64,000 nucleotides of DNA, taken from NCBI RefSeq assembly GCF_000495915.1, contig NZ_AOFQ01000007.1, positions 1 through 64,000 of the forward strand. Direction: 5' to 3'. This stretch comes from Stutzerimonas chloritidismutans AW-1 (GTDB lineage: Bacteria; Pseudomonadota; Gammaproteobacteria; Pseudomonadales; Pseudomonadaceae). This document shows positions 16,765-26,446 of the stretch, piece after piece. The translations under genes and the position numbers were made by a program. The notes under the pieces are model-generated. The model searched no databases. It was not told the origin of the DNA and saw only the letters and a program-made list of their open reading frames with translations. Numbering within the stretch: position 1 is the stretch's first letter; each line of letters starts with the position of its first letter.

Positions 16765-19386
16765 ATGTCCGTACGCTTCATTCCTGATGCGCTCAGTGCA
16801 GAGGCAGGTGCCGTAGAGCAACTCGCATCCATTCCTCGGCTGCCGCCGCTGCATATCGACCGGCCCAGGCTGGTTCGTGCGCTGCTCGATACCGATTGCC
16901 GTCTGCGCCTGATCTGCGCCCCAGCCGGGTTTGGCAAGACCGTGCTGATGAGCGAGTGCGCGCGCTTGGTGCCTCCGGGCACACGCCTGGTGTGGCTGGA
17001 TCTCGGCGGGCGGGCATGTACGGTTCAGGCGCTTTACGGCCAGTTGAGCGATGCGTTGGGGGAGCGGACGGGCAAGGATGATCGTTCCGAGAACGACATG
17101 CTGGCGCTGCTGCGACAAGTCCGGCAGCCGCTGTGGATCATGCTCGACGACTACCCGCGTGATTACAGCCCGGAACTCGATGCTTGCATTGATATGTTGT
17201 TGGACATGGGGCCGGCACAAATCAGTTGGTGGGTATCCAGTCGCCGCCAGCCAGCGTGGAAGCTTCCACGGCTCCTGCTGCAAGGGCACCTTCTGGAGCT
17301 GGAGGCGGAAGCGCTGGCGTTCACCGCCGAAGAGCTCGAGCAACTCCTGAGCGTCCATCGTCTGACGCTCTCGTCCGAGACTTTTCAGCAATTGCATCAT
17401 GTGATGGAGGGGTGGCCGGCTGGAGTCTGTCTGATGTTGCTCCACGCCGATGAGCAGGCGCTGCGTGAGCGTCTGGTTGCCGGGACGCCATTGCTGCGTG
17501 ATTACGTCCAGCGTGAGGTCATGGCTGGACTGAGCGATGAAGTGCGGCGGGCCATGCTGGCACTGGCGCGTATGCCGCGTTTCTCGGCAGAGCTTTGCGA
17601 CCATGTGCTCGACGGTGTTGGTCGCGAAATCCTCGATATCCTCAAGACGCTCCAGCTCTTCATTCGGCAGATCGATAACTGCGGTGAGTGGTTTCGCCTG
17701 TGGAAGCCGCTGGCGCTGATGCTGCAGCGCTCCGCAGAAACGACCGCGCCGACCCAGGCCCATCTGCGTGCCTGTCAGTGGTTCGCCAGTCGCGGCGAGA
17801 TGCGCGAGGCGGTAGAGCATGCATTATGGGCCGGCCAGCCTGAGGTCGCTGCCAACTACCTGCAGCGTTACGGACAGGAACAGTTGCTGATCGGCGATAA
17901 CGTATCGCGCTTTCTGAAATGGCGAAGCGAGCTGCCACAGGACCTGTTCGCCAGCACCACGCGCCTGATCGTTTTGCAGGGCTGGGCGCTGATCATTTCG
18001 GCGCGACTTGATGAAGTGGATGACTGTCTGGCCGAGCTGGCCAAGTTCTTCCCCCAACCCGATGCGCGCCGGCAAGCCCAGTTATTGGCTCAGTGGCAGG
18101 CCCTTCGGGGGTTTCTGGCCCGCCTGCGCGGTGAGCCCGAGGCACGCCAGAACTGCCTGCAGGCGCTCGAGGTACTGTCCGATCACGCCTGGGCGCAGCG
18201 CGTGCTCTGTTATCAGGTGCTTACGCAGCAAGCGATGGCCGAAGGTGAGCTCGACCTTGCCCAGCAATACAACAGCGAAGGCATGAAGCTCGCACGGCTG
18301 AAAGGTAGCGTGCTCTACGAAGTGATGCTCAGCGTCGATCGAATCCAGTTGCTTGAACTCACCGGTGAGTTCGAGCGTGCGGTCGGCGTGCTCAACGAGA
18401 CACTCCAGGCGTTACGTGACTCCGTCCGGCGCAGCCCTCTCATCGGCAGGCTGCAACTGCTGCAGGGGCATCTGCTGGCTTACCAGGGGCTCGACGAGCC
18501 GGCGCAGGAGGCATATCAGCTCGGTAAGGCGGAGACCGAAACCTGCGGTGATTCCTACTGTTTCTTCGGTTATGTCGGGCTTGCCGAGCTTGCCGCGCGC
18601 AGTCACGAGTTTGCCTGCGCCTATCACTGGCTGCGGGACGCCGAGCGCCTGTCTCAGTGGCGCCATGTACCTGAGGCGAGATTCCGCGGCATCCTGCCGC
18701 TGATAAACGGTGTGGCCTGGCTGCATCAGGGCGAGCTGCGCAAGGCGCGTGGTGCGCTGTATCAGGTACTGGAACTGTATGAAGGACGGGGTTACCTGTC
18801 GCCGTCCGGATTCTACGAGCTGTTGCCTCGGGTGCGGCGCTATCTGGCGGTCATCGATGTGCTCGAGGGACAGCCAGCACGAGCGATCACAGCCTTGCGT
18901 GAGCAGATCGAGCAGAACCTGCTTGCCCAGCGTCTGGGGCTGGCATGCGAGTGTCGTTTCAGTCTGGCGGAAGCGTTACAGGCCGATGGCCAGGTCGCCG
19001 AGGCGGAGCTGGAGCTGCGTCTGGCGCTCAGCGAGGCCGCGCGTCAGCATCTGGTCAAGCCCTTGTACGAACTACAGTATCGGCAGCCGCAATGGCTGGC
19101 GCGAGTGCTACCCGCAGCGAAGGGCGAATCGCTTCGGCAGCGGCTGCTGAGCTACGAGCGTGAGCCGGAAATGACGCTCCCGGCAGCGGATGAAACGGTG
19201 CTCAGCAACCGCGAACTGACGGTGTTGCGGCTGATCGCCCAGGGGTGCTCGAACCAGGAGATTGCCGAACAGCTGTTCATATCCCTACATACCGTGAAGA
19301 CCCATGCGCGCAGGATAAACACGAAGCTGGGCGTCGCGCGCCGTACTCAGGCGGTGGCGAAGGCCAAAGCGCTGGCCTGGCTCTGA
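16765..19386 (+). CDS. MalT/LuxR-family ATP-dependent transcriptional activator
   Basis: An 873-residue regulator of the large LuxR (LAL/MalT-like) type. The N-terminal NTPase has a Walker A motif APAGFGKT (52-59) and a likely Walker B at LWIMLDDYPRD (about 129-138). A long helical TPR-like sensor region fills the middle, and the C-terminus is a LuxR helix-turn-helix (LSNRELTVLRLIAQGCSNQE to the end). MalT-type proteins bind an inducer and ATP, oligomerise and activate promoters. The start at 16765 has AAGAGA upstream; an alternative ATG is at 16705. It is probably the activator of the DUF1302-DUF1329 operon just upstream (inference from the recurrent neighbourhood). The intron now lies between them, 197 bases before this start. 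Confidence 0.9.
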   Translation: MSVRFIPDALSAEAGAVEQLASIPRLPPLHIDRPRLVRALLDTDCRLRLICAPAGFGKTVLMSECARLVPPGTRLVWLDLGGRACTVQALYGQLSDALGERTGKDDRSENDMLALLRQVRQPLWIMLDDYPRDYSPELDACIDMLLDMGPAQISWWVSSRRQPAWKLPRLLLQGHLLELEAEALAFTAEELEQLLSVHRLTLSSETFQQLHHVMEGWPAGVCLMLLHADEQALRERLVAGTPLLRDYVQREVMAGLSDEVRRAMLALARMPRFSAELCDHVLDGVGREILDILKTLQLFIRQIDNCGEWFRLWKPLALMLQRSAETTAPTQAHLRACQWFASRGEMREAVEHALWAGQPEVAANYLQRYGQEQLLIGDNVSRFLKWRSELPQDLFASTTRLIVLQGWALIISARLDEVDDCLAELAKFFPQPDARRQAQLLAQWQALRGFLARLRGEPEARQNCLQALEVLSDHAWAQRVLCYQVLTQQAMAEGELDLAQQYNSEGMKLARLKGSVLYEVMLSVDRIQLLELTGEFERAVGVLNETLQALRDSVRRSPLIGRLQLLQGHLLAYQGLDEPAQEAYQLGKAETETCGDSYCFFGYVGLAELAARSHEFACAYHWLRDAERLSQWRHVPEARFRGILPLINGVAWLHQGELRKARGALYQVLELYEGRGYLSPSGFYELLPRVRRYLAVIDVLEGQPARAITALREQIEQNLLAQRLGLACECRFSLAEALQADGQVAEAELELRLALSEAARQHLVKPLYELQYRQPQWLARVLPAAKGESLRQRLLSYEREPEMTLPAADETVLSNRELTVLRLIAQGCSNQEIAEQLFISLHTVKTHARRINTKLGVARRTQAVAKAKALAWL

Positions 19387-19420
19387 GAACAAGCAGTTAT
19401 CCAAGGGATCATTCATCGTC

Positions 19421-19447
19421 GCGCCTGAAACAGCAAAGTTCAGGCGC
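19421..19447 (+). repeat. 9-bp inverted repeat after the LuxR gene
   Basis: GCGCCTGAA (19421-19429) and TTCAGGCGC (19439-19447) form a perfect stem with a 9-base loop, 34 bases after the regulator's stop. No T-run on either strand. The rest of 19387-19556 shows nothing I recognise. Confidence 0.5.
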
Positions 19448-19556
19448 GCCGATTCGCTGCAAGCCTGGCGGCTGTCAGACGAAGATGGATTCTTGTTTTT
19501 GTTGGGTAAGTTTCGGGGCGGAGCGGCGCAACCTGCAGGCAGTCAGGTTGATGACA

Positions 19557-19826
19557 TTACACTGGTGCGGGTTGCAAGCCTCCGTGGGACATCCGTTGTG
19601 GCAACTGCTCGCCGCGCTCGATGGCCAGACTGACTTGCAGGCTGGTGATGAGTCGCTGCAATTGCTGTTGATCGCGCCATTGGTAGGCACTGATGTAGCG
19701 CTTCACTGCAACGCCTTCCGAGCCCGTCAATGTCAGCAGAATGCTGCCATCGGGCTTCTCGATGCTGAAGTTGACGTTGTAGCGCGGACGAAACACATCA
19801 CTGATCTTCTGAAATGGACTCGTCAT
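19557..19826 (-). CDS. DUF3509-like small protein
   Basis: An 89-residue cytoplasmic protein without signal or membrane segment. The core VFRPRYNVNFSIEKPDGS, the LLTLTGSEGVAVKRYIS strand pair and the helical IERGE tail resemble the DUF3509 family found mostly in Pseudomonas. Function unknown. The frame is open upstream to 19937; I chose the ATG at 19826 because the upstream part is Arg/Cys-rich and unlike the family. It lies downstream of yebG on the same strand with a 117-base gap, so co-transcription with the SOS gene is possible but not shown. Confidence 0.62.
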   Translation of the reverse strand: MTSPFQKISDVFRPRYNVNFSIEKPDGSILLTLTGSEGVAVKRYISAYQWRDQQQLQRLITSLQVSLAIERGEQLPQRMSHGGLQPAPV

Positions 19827-19943
19827 GCCTGGATACCTATGTGAGGGGTTGCCAGCAATGGACCAGGCAAGGCGATGACAAGTTTCCCGGGCGCAACGGC
19901 ATGACCGCCGCAAAAATGTCGCGGGCATACCTGCCATCTCATT

Positions 19944-20198
19944 TCATGCCTGCGCAGTCAGCTCCGTCAGAACATCGGGGCTGCTCTTGAATGCCTTGGC
20001 AAACAACTCGCGGTGCCTGGCCATGTAGATGCCGATGTCTTCGGCTTGCTGTTCGCTCAGCGACGGCGAAGCTTGCTGCAGCACCGCAGCTAGCGCCTCT
20101 GCCAGCTCAAGCATCTTGTCGTGACGATCGGCTTCGGCTTTATCCATGAACAAACGCTCCAGGTCCCGGCTGCTGCGGTACACCACTTCGACGGCCAT
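19944..20198 (-). CDS. yebG: YebG-family DNA-damage-inducible protein
   Basis: An 84-residue protein that matches YebG in the N-terminal MAVEVVYRS, the KAEADRHDKMLELAEAL helix and the DIGIYMARHRELFAKAF region. E. coli yebG is a LexA-regulated SOS gene of poorly known biochemical role. A perfect CTGT-N8-ACAG LexA box lies 29 bases upstream of the start, which supports both the identity and SOS control. Confidence 0.88.
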   Translation of the reverse strand: MAVEVVYRSSRDLERLFMDKAEADRHDKMLELAEALAAVLQQASPSLSEQQAEDIGIYMARHRELFAKAFKSSPDVLTELTAQA

Positions 20199-20227
20199 TT
20201 ACCACCTCGGTCATTGGCAGATTGATA

Positions 20228-20243
20228 CTGTTTATTTGTACAG
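20228..20243 (-). promoter_or_regulatory. LexA (SOS) box upstream of yebG
   Basis: The 16-base site CTGT-TTATTTGT-ACAG (plus-strand reading) is a perfect match to the CTGT-N8-ACAG core of the gammaproteobacterial LexA consensus, with an AT-rich centre as expected. It sits 29 bases before the yebG ATG, where LexA would block the promoter. Confidence 0.88.
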
Positions 20244-20294
20244 CATAAGCGGCTGCGGCGAAGATTGAAAGCCTGCGCAGGAAGCGGAGTTTCG

Positions 20295-20759
20295 TCAGTT
20301 CTCGAATCGGCCTTGCACGCGCTCGGCCCGAAACTCCAGTGTGGCGGCGCGGTAACCGGCGCGCAGCAGCGGTAGCGGCAGGCAGGATTCCCAGCTTGCG
20401 CCGGGCTGCAGACCACCTGCCCCCTGGTAATCCGGTGCATCGTAGGCGCGTCGCGCCAGGTTGGTGCGCGAGCCCGGCGCATAGGCGGCGACTTCCCACT
20501 GCAGGCTCTGCAACTTCTTGTCGGTGTGATTGCGCAGGCGCACATGCAGCGGCTGCCCGCCGGCGCAGTGACGAGGGTCGTGAGTCAACTGAATTTCGAT
20601 ACGAGCGAGCAACTGCTCTTCGCGATGCTCCTGCCAGAGTACCCAGCCAGCGACCAAGGCAAGGCCGAGCACGGCACCCAGTGAAATGGGTACGGCCCTG
20701 AATGGATAGCGGATCAGCAGCACCAGCCAGGTCAGGATGAGCAGAGCGCCAATCAGCAT
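20295..20759 (-). CDS. Small inner-membrane protein of unknown function
   Basis: A 154-residue protein with two closely spaced hydrophobic segments at the N-terminus (about 3-17 and 23-43) followed by a soluble domain of about 110 residues, probably periplasmic, with beta-rich character and two cysteines (DPRHCAGGQPLHVRLRNHT and SWESCLPLPLL) that could form a disulfide. I do not recognise a named family. It lies between dciA and yebG on the same strand; the LexA box is downstream of its stop, so it is not in the SOS unit. Confidence 0.72.
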   Translation of the reverse strand: MLIGALLILTWLVLLIRYPFRAVPISLGAVLGLALVAGWVLWQEHREEQLLARIEIQLTHDPRHCAGGQPLHVRLRNHTDKKLQSLQWEVAAYAPGSRTNLARRAYDAPDYQGAGGLQPGASWESCLPLPLLRAGYRAATLEFRAERVQGRFEN

Positions 20760-20881
20760 GGTCGAGTACCGACGATCAGGTGGTTGGGCAGCATGAACGT
20801 CCTCCGTTGCGATGGGGGCATGCTAACCCGTGGCGGCGGACCCCGGGCAACAACGAAGTGGCAAGCATTTGTCGCAGGATG

Positions 20882-21337
20882 TCAGTCGTCCACTTTGCTG
20901 CGGCTGGCCAGACGTTCCAGTGCAGCGCGAAGCTTAGGGTCGCGGATGCCATCAGCTGCCGCCTGAATGCTGTCGGCGGCGTTGCTCGAAAGCGGTTGCG
21001 TACGCGCCGGCGTGTGCCTGGGCGGGGGCGGTGGCTGTACCTTGAACTGGATACGCGTCAGGCCCGCGAACTCTTCGAGCACTTCCAGTTGACGTTGCAG
21101 ACGCCGCTGCTGATAGCGCAGCCGTGTCGCCCAGTGGCCGTCGGTGACGATAAGCAGCAGACAACCTTCGCGCCAGGATGCCACGCGGCAGTGTTCGCGT
21201 GCTGCGGGCTGCAACTGGCTCTCCAGCAGCTGTTGCAGACGATCGAGCCGAAGCGCTTCGCCGAACAAAGCTCTGAGCGGCTTCGCTTCGCGCAACAATG
21301 AGGCAGGAGCACGAGCCGGCGACGGGCGAAAGGCCAT
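20882..21337 (-). CDS. dciA: DciA-family (DUF721) replicative helicase loader
   Basis: A 151-residue protein with the DUF721 core: LRALFGEALRLDRLQQLL, then the strand CLLLIVTDGHWATRLRYQ (about 67-84) and the helical LRRQ-type segment leading to FAGLTRIQFKV. DciA interacts with DnaB helicase and supports replication initiation in bacteria lacking DnaC (established for the family). The tail after a proline-rich linker is low-complexity and acidic, as usual. I chose ATG 21337, where the domain begins, not the open frame up to 21502. It is divergent from secA, the arrangement known near lpxC-secA in pseudomonads. Confidence 0.85.
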   Translation of the reverse strand: MAFRPSPARAPASLLREAKPLRALFGEALRLDRLQQLLESQLQPAAREHCRVASWREGCLLLIVTDGHWATRLRYQQRRLQRQLEVLEEFAGLTRIQFKVQPPPPPRHTPARTQPLSSNAADSIQAAADGIRDPKLRAALERLASRSKVDD

Positions 21338-21545
21338 GATGGTCCGAGATGCTTGGTAGAAGCGTGAATGGTAGCAGAAGCCGGTTCGGGGAATATCCTG
21401 CCGCCTCCGGCGTTGGCGTGCTGCGCAAATGCCCAGCCTAGAGGGTTTATCGCCTGCCAGCTGCGAATATACAGGTACCCGGTAGCGCGTCCGTTGCGTC
21501 ATGGTGCTGCGCAGTCAGGCACCTTTCCTCACTGCCGTTTCCGAG

Positions 21546-21551
21546 TAGAAT
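21546..21551 (+). promoter_or_regulatory. Possible -10 element of secA
   Basis: TAGAAT lies 68 bases before the secA ATG in the 282-base divergent region between dciA and secA. The matching -35 region (about 21523-21528) is poor. Nothing else in this region was recognised. Confidence 0.3.
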
Positions 21552-21619
21552 GGCCCCTTTGCACGCAGCCGTGACCTCGCGGACGTGCCTCCATCCCCAG
21601 CATGGAAGTCTTTGTCGAT

Positions 21620-24358
21620 ATGTTTGCGCCTTTATTGAAGAAACTCTTTGGAAGCAAGAATGAGCGTGAGGTCAAACGCATGCTCAAGGCGGTGCAGTCC
21701 GTCAATGCCCTCGAAGAGCAGATGCTGTCGCTCTCCGACGAGCAACTGCGCAGCAAGACCGAAGAGTTCAAGGCCCGTCTCGAGAAAGGCGAAACCCTCG
21801 ATCAGATCCTCCCCGAAGCATTCGCCGTCTGCCGCGAAGCGGGCAAACGCGTCATGGGCATGCGCCACTTCGATGTGCAGTTGATCGGTGGCATGACCCT
21901 GCACGAAGGGCGCATCGCCGAGATGCGTACCGGTGAAGGCAAGACCCTGGTGGCTACCCTGGCCGTTTACCTCAATGCGCTGGCCGGCAAAGGTGTGCAC
22001 GTAGTCACGGTCAACGACTACCTGGCGCGACGCGATGCCAACTGGATGCGCCCGCTGTACGAATTCCTCGGCCTCTCGGTCGGCATCGTCACCCCGTTCC
22101 AGCCGCCGGAAGAAAAGCGCGCTGCCTACGCAGCCGACATTACGTATGGCACCAACAACGAGTTCGGCTTCGACTACCTGCGTGACAACATGGCGTTCAG
22201 CCTGCAGGAAAAGAACCAGCGCGAACTCAACTTCGCCGTGATCGACGAAGTCGACTCCATTCTGATCGATGAAGCGCGCACACCGCTGATCATTTCCGGC
22301 CAGGCCGAAGACAGCTCCAAGCTTTACCAGCAGATCAACCTGCTCATTCCACGCCTTACCCAGCACATCGAGGAAGAGGAGGGAGTCGTTACTCAGGAAG
22401 GGCATTTCTCCATCGATGAGAAAACCCGTCAGGTCGAGCTGAACGAACAGGGTCACCAGTATATCGAGGAGCTGCTGACCCAGGCCGGTCTGCTGGCCGA
22501 GGGCGAAAGCCTCTATTCGGCGCATAACCTCGGTTTGCTGACACATGTGTATTCTGGCCTGCGCGCCCACAAGCTGTTCCATCGCAACGTCGAATACATC
22601 GTGCAGAACAACCAGGTACTGCTGATCGACGAGCACACCGGCCGCACCATGCCGGGCCGCCGTCTTTCCGAAGGTCTGCATCAGGCCATCGAAGCGAAGG
22701 AAGGGCTGCAGATCCAGCCCGAGAGCCAGACCCTGGCTTCGACCACCTTCCAGAACTACTTCCGCCTGTACAAGAAGCTGGCCGGCATGACCGGTACCGC
22801 CGACACCGAAGCGTTTGAATTCCAGCAGATCTACAACCTGCCGGTGGTGGTCATCCCGACCAATAGGCCGCTGGCGCGCAAGGACTTCAACGACCTGGTT
22901 TATCTGACCCAGGAAGAGAAGTTCGCCGCGATCATCTCCGACATCAAGGAGTGCCGGGAGCAGGGCCGTCCGGTGCTGGTCGGTACAGCCACCATCGAGT
23001 CCTCCGAATACGTGTCGCGCCTGCTGGAGGCCGAAGGTTTCGAGCACAAGGTGCTTAACGCCAAGCACCACGACAAGGAAGCCGAGATCATCGCCCAGGC
23101 CGGGCGCCCCGGTGCCGTGACCATCGCCACCAACATGGCCGGCCGTGGTACCGACATCCTGCTGGGCGGCAACTGGGAAGTGGAAGTCGCGGCGCTGGAC
23201 AACCCGACCGAAGAACAGGTCGCGCAGATCAAGGCGGATTGGCAGAAGCGTCACCAGCAGGTCCTCGAGGCGGGCGGCCTGCACGTGATTGCATCCGAGC
23301 GTCATGAATCCCGTCGTATCGACAACCAGTTGCGCGGTCGTGCCGGTCGTCAGGGCGACCCGGGTTCGAGCCGTTTCTATCTGTCGCTGGAAGACAGCCT
23401 GATGCGCATCTTCGCCTCCGATCGGGTGAAGAACTTCATGAAGGCGCTGGGCATGGAGTCCGGCGAGGCCATCGAGCACCGCATGGTCACCAACGCCATT
23501 GAAAAGGCGCAGCGCAAGGTCGAAGGCCGCAACTTCGACATGCGCAAGCAGCTGCTCGAGTACGACGACGTGGCCAACGAGCAGCGCAAGGTGATCTACC
23601 ACATGCGCAACAGCCTGCTCGCAGCCGATGAAATCGGCCAGACCATCGCCGAATTCCGCCAGGAAGCGCTGGACGCCGCGATCAGCGCGCACATTCCGCC
23701 GCAGTCGCTGCCGGAACAGTGGGATATCCCGGGCCTGGAGGCGGTGCTCTACAGCGATTTCGGTACGCGTCTGCCGGTCCAGCAGTGGCTCGACGAGGAC
23801 GAAAAACTCTACGAGGAAACGCTGCGCGAGCGCATTCTCGAAGCGCTGCTGGCCGCCTACAACGAGAAGGAAGAGCTGGCTGGCGTCGAGGCACTGCGCT
23901 CCTTCGAGAAGCAGATCGTGCTGCGTGTGCTGGATGATCTGTGGAAAGACCACCTCTCAACCATGGACCACCTGCGTCACGGCATCCACCTGCGAGGCTA
24001 CGCGCAGAAGAACCCGAAGCAGGAATACAAGCGCGAGTCCTTCACGTTGTTCCAGGACCTGCTCGAATCGATCAAGCGCGACAGCATCCGCGTGCTGTCC
24101 CATGTGCAGGTTCGTCGAGAAGATCCGGCCGAAGAAGAAGCCCGTCTGCGCCGCGAAGCCGAAGAGCTGGCCAAGCGCATGCAGTTCCAGCATGCCGAGG
24201 TGTCCGCGCTGGATCAGCCGGAGGAGGAGCCCGAGGTCGAAGGTCAGGCTGACGTCGCCGCGGCGCCAGTGCGGACCGAACCGAAGATCGGTCGCAACGA
24301 GCCCTGCCCGTGCGGATCGGGCAAGAAGTACAAGCATTGCCACGGGCAGGTTCAGTAA
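21620..24358 (+). CDS. secA: Preprotein translocase ATPase SecA
   Basis: SecA is the motor that pushes unfolded preproteins through the SecYEG channel. The 912-residue protein begins with the typical pseudomonad [15 protein letters not shown]; in-frame upstream codons from 21602 are ignored for that reason. Walker A is MRTGEGKT (about 102-109), the DEAD-type Walker B is [15 protein letters not shown], and the second RecA-like domain shows [16 protein letters not shown] and [15 protein letters not shown]. The C-terminal zinc motif [14 protein letters not shown], which binds SecB and lipid, is intact. It is followed by a strong terminator. Confidence 0.98.
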   Translation: MFAPLLKKLFGSKNEREVKRMLKAVQSVNALEEQMLSLSDEQLRSKTEEFKARLEKGETLDQILPEAFAVCREAGKRVMGMRHFDVQLIGGMTLHEGRIAEMRTGEGKTLVATLAVYLNALAGKGVHVVTVNDYLARRDANWMRPLYEFLGLSVGIVTPFQPPEEKRAAYAADITYGTNNEFGFDYLRDNMAFSLQEKNQRELNFAVIDEVDSILIDEARTPLIISGQAEDSSKLYQQINLLIPRLTQHIEEEEGVVTQEGHFSIDEKTRQVELNEQGHQYIEELLTQAGLLAEGESLYSAHNLGLLTHVYSGLRAHKLFHRNVEYIVQNNQVLLIDEHTGRTMPGRRLSEGLHQAIEAKEGLQIQPESQTLASTTFQNYFRLYKKLAGMTGTADTEAFEFQQIYNLPVVVIPTNRPLARKDFNDLVYLTQEEKFAAIISDIKECREQGRPVLVGTATIESSEYVSRLLEAEGFEHKVLNAKHHDKEAEIIAQAGRPGAVTIATNMAGRGTDILLGGNWEVEVAALDNPTEEQVAQIKADWQKRHQQVLEAGGLHVIASERHESRRIDNQLRGRAGRQGDPGSSRFYLSLEDSLMRIFASDRVKNFMKALGMESGEAIEHRMVTNAIEKAQRKVEGRNFDMRKQLLEYDDVANEQRKVIYHMRNSLLAADEIGQTIAEFRQEALDAAISAHIPPQSLPEQWDIPGLEAVLYSDFGTRLPVQQWLDEDEKLYEETLRERILEALLAAYNEKEELAGVEALRSFEKQIVLRVLDDLWKDHLSTMDHLRHGIHLRGYAQKNPKQEYKRESFTLFQDLLESIKRDSIRVLSHVQVRREDPAEEEARLRREAEELAKRMQFQHAEVSALDQPEEEPEVEGQADVAAAPVRTEPKIGRNEPCPCGSGKKYKHCHGQVQ

Positions 24359-24382
24359 GTCCGACCTCGCCTGACGATTCCG

Positions 24383-24417
24383 CGCCGCGACCGGCTTCTG
24401 CCGCTCGCGGCGTTTTT
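24383..24417 (+). terminator. Intrinsic terminator of secA
   Basis: CGCCGCGA (24383-24390) pairs with TCGCGGCG (24405-24412); an inner CGGC/GCCG pair extends the stem around a TTCT loop. Five T follow (24413-24417). It separates secA from argJ. Confidence 0.8.
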
Positions 24418-24472
24418 GTCGCAACCCCTTTCTCGGCCTGTTGGCCATCCATTGTTCTGAAGGAGCGCATCC

Positions 24473-25690
24473 ATGGCTGTCGGTCTTGGTCCTTTACCTA
24501 CTCTGCACCCGGTACCCGGTTTCGAACTCGGCATCGCTTCGGCCGGCATCAAGCGACCAGGGCGTAAGGACGTAGTGATCATGCGCTGTGCCGAGGGCTC
24601 CCGTGTCGCCGGCGTGACCACCACCAATGCCTTTTGCGCTGCCCCCGTGCTCGTCACCCGCGAACGCATGCACGGGCCGGTGCGTTATCTGCTGACCAAT
24701 ACCGGTAACGCCAATGCCGGAACCGGCCCGCAAGGTCTTGCCGACGCCCGCCACACCTGTGCGGCCCTTGCGGCCATCACCGGAGTCGACGAGACGGCCG
24801 TGCTGCCCTTCTCGACTGGCGTGATCGGCGAGCCGCTGCCGGTACAGAAGATCGAATCGGCATTGCAGGCTGCACTCGATGATCTGTCGCCTGATCACTG
24901 GGCCGATGCCGCGACCGGCATCATGACCACCGATACGCTGCCCAAGGGCGCCAGTCGACAGTTCCAGCATGATGGTGTGACGGTCACCGTCACCGGTATC
25001 AGCAAGGGCGCCGGCATGATCCGGCCGAACATGGCGACCATGCTCGGTTACATCGCCACCGACGCCAAGGTGGCTGGCAGCGTGCTGCAGGATCTGGTAC
25101 GCGATGCGGCGAACAAGTCGTTCAACCGCATCACCATCGATGGTGATACCTCTACCAACGATTGCTGCATGCTGATCGCCACCGGCCAGGCGGCGCTGCC
25201 GGAGATCACCTCCGCCTCCGGCGAGCTGTTCGCCAGGCTCAGGCAGGCGGTGCTGGAAGTCTTCATGGAAGTGGCTCAGGCCATCGTTCGCGATGGCGAA
25301 GGCGCGACCAAGTTCGTCACGGTGCAGGTCAACGGCGGTGGCAATCATCAGGAGTGCCTGGACGTCGCCTATGCCGTCGCGCATTCGCCGCTGATCAAGA
25401 CCGCGCTGTTCGCCTCGGACCCGAACTGGGGCCGCATTCTCGCTGCGGTCGGCTACGCCGGCGTGCCAGATCTGGACGTGAGCAAGATCGACGTGTTCCT
25501 CGGCGAGGTCTGCATCGCCAGCCAGGGCGGGCGCTCGCCCAGCTACACGGAAGAGCAGGGCGCGGCGGTAATGGCCCGCGAGGAAATCACCATCCGTATC
25601 GAACTCGGACGTGGAGATTGCAGCGAGACCATCTGGACCACCGACCTGTCCCACGAGTACGTGAAGATCAACGCCGAATACCGAACCTGA
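24473..25690 (+). CDS. argJ: Bifunctional glutamate N-acetyltransferase / amino-acid acetyltransferase ArgJ
   Basis: ArgJ transfers acetyl from N-acetylornithine to glutamate, recycling the acetyl group in arginine synthesis; bifunctional forms also use acetyl-CoA. The 405-residue precursor self-cleaves; the conserved site is in [14 protein letters not shown], with Thr189 as the nucleophile that becomes the N-terminus of the beta chain. The oxyanion segment [10 protein letters not shown] (111-120) is present, as is the C-terminal [16 protein letters not shown] clear AAGGAG precedes the ATG. It is separated from secA by a terminator, so it likely has its own promoter. Confidence 0.96.
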   Translation: MAVGLGPLPTLHPVPGFELGIASAGIKRPGRKDVVIMRCAEGSRVAGVTTTNAFCAAPVLVTRERMHGPVRYLLTNTGNANAGTGPQGLADARHTCAALAAITGVDETAVLPFSTGVIGEPLPVQKIESALQAALDDLSPDHWADAATGIMTTDTLPKGASRQFQHDGVTVTVTGISKGAGMIRPNMATMLGYIATDAKVAGSVLQDLVRDAANKSFNRITIDGDTSTNDCCMLIATGQAALPEITSASGELFARLRQAVLEVFMEVAQAIVRDGEGATKFVTVQVNGGGNHQECLDVAYAVAHSPLIKTALFASDPNWGRILAAVGYAGVPDLDVSKIDVFLGEVCIASQGGRSPSYTEEQGAAVMAREEITIRIELGRGDCSETIWTTDLSHEYVKINAEYRT

Positions 25691-25710
25691 TCGAATCCTG
25701 CCCTTAGCTA

Positions 25711-25744
25711 TTCCCGTTGTGCATGGCCCCATGTGCAACGGGAA
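25711..25744 (+). terminator. Hairpin after argJ
   Basis: TTCCCGTTG (25711-25719) pairs with CAACGGGAA (25736-25744), 20 bases after the argJ stop; inner bases partly pair too. There is no T-run, so it may be a weak terminator or a 3'-end stabiliser. Confidence 0.4.
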
Positions 25745-25813
25745 TTGCCATTTGCGCTTGCCGCGCTTTAACGTCCGCTGACTCTTCCGAAGGCAACTCG
25801 AGGTGCATCGGTC

Positions 25814-26446
25814 ATGGCTCTGCAACTGGTAGTCGGCGACAAGAACTATTCATCCTGGTCGCTTCGCGCCGCGCTGGCAGTGGAACTGTCCGGCGCTGCG
25901 TGCGAACAGGTTCCGGTCTCACTCTATCGGCCGGACAGCCGAGCCCGGCTGCTGGCTTACTCGCCCACCGGCAAGGTGCCGGTGCTTCTGACCGAGGACG
26001 GCCCGGTGTGGGATTCGCTGGCAATCGCCGAATACCTGGCAGAGCAGTTCCCTGATGCAAACCTGTGGCCGCGTGAGCGCTATGCGCGCGCATTGGCGCG
26101 AAGTATCTGCGCGGAGATGCACAGCGGCTTTCAGGCACTGCGCAGCCATCTGCCGATGGATATGGCGCGCGGCCAGGCCTTGCCCGAGCTTCCCGATGCA
26201 GTGCAGGCAGACATCGAGCGAATCTGCGCCATCTGGAGCGGTTGCCGCGAGCGCTTTGGCCGGAGTGGTGATTATCTGTTTGGCCAGCCAAGCATTGCCG
26301 ACGCCTTCTATGCGCCGGTGGCTTCGCGCCTGCGCAGTTATCAGGTGGCCTTGCCAGCTGCCGCAGCAAGCTACGTCGAGACGATCCATCAGTGGCCGGC
26401 TTTTCAGCGCTGGCATCGGAGTGCCCTGCAGGAAGTGCGAAAGTGA
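25814..26446 (+). CDS. Glutathione S-transferase family protein
   Basis: A 210-residue GST-fold protein. The N-terminal thioredoxin-like domain (about 1-80) shows NYSSWSLRAALAVE, where the Ser in YSSWS would contact glutathione, then the cis-Pro loop GKVPVL and the SNAIL-like W-D-SLAIAEYLAE. An all-helical C-terminal domain follows. The exact class and substrate cannot be read. Its TGA overlaps the GTG start of the Nudix-ThiE gene, so the two are translationally coupled; the same argJ-GST-Nudix order is what I recall from P. aeruginosa (PA4402-PA4400). Confidence 0.88.
   Translation: MALQLVVGDKNYSSWSLRAALAVELSGAACEQVPVSLYRPDSRARLLAYSPTGKVPVLLTEDGPVWDSLAIAEYLAEQFPDANLWPRERYARALARSICAEMHSGFQALRSHLPMDMARGQALPELPDAVQADIERICAIWSGCRERFGRSGDYLFGQPSIADAFYAPVASRLRSYQVALPAAAASYVETIHQWPAFQRWHRSALQEVRK

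Noticed and set aside
21632..23953. 773-codon minus-strand frame opposite secA
   Set aside because: Antisense shadow; SecA itself is unmistakable on the plus strand.
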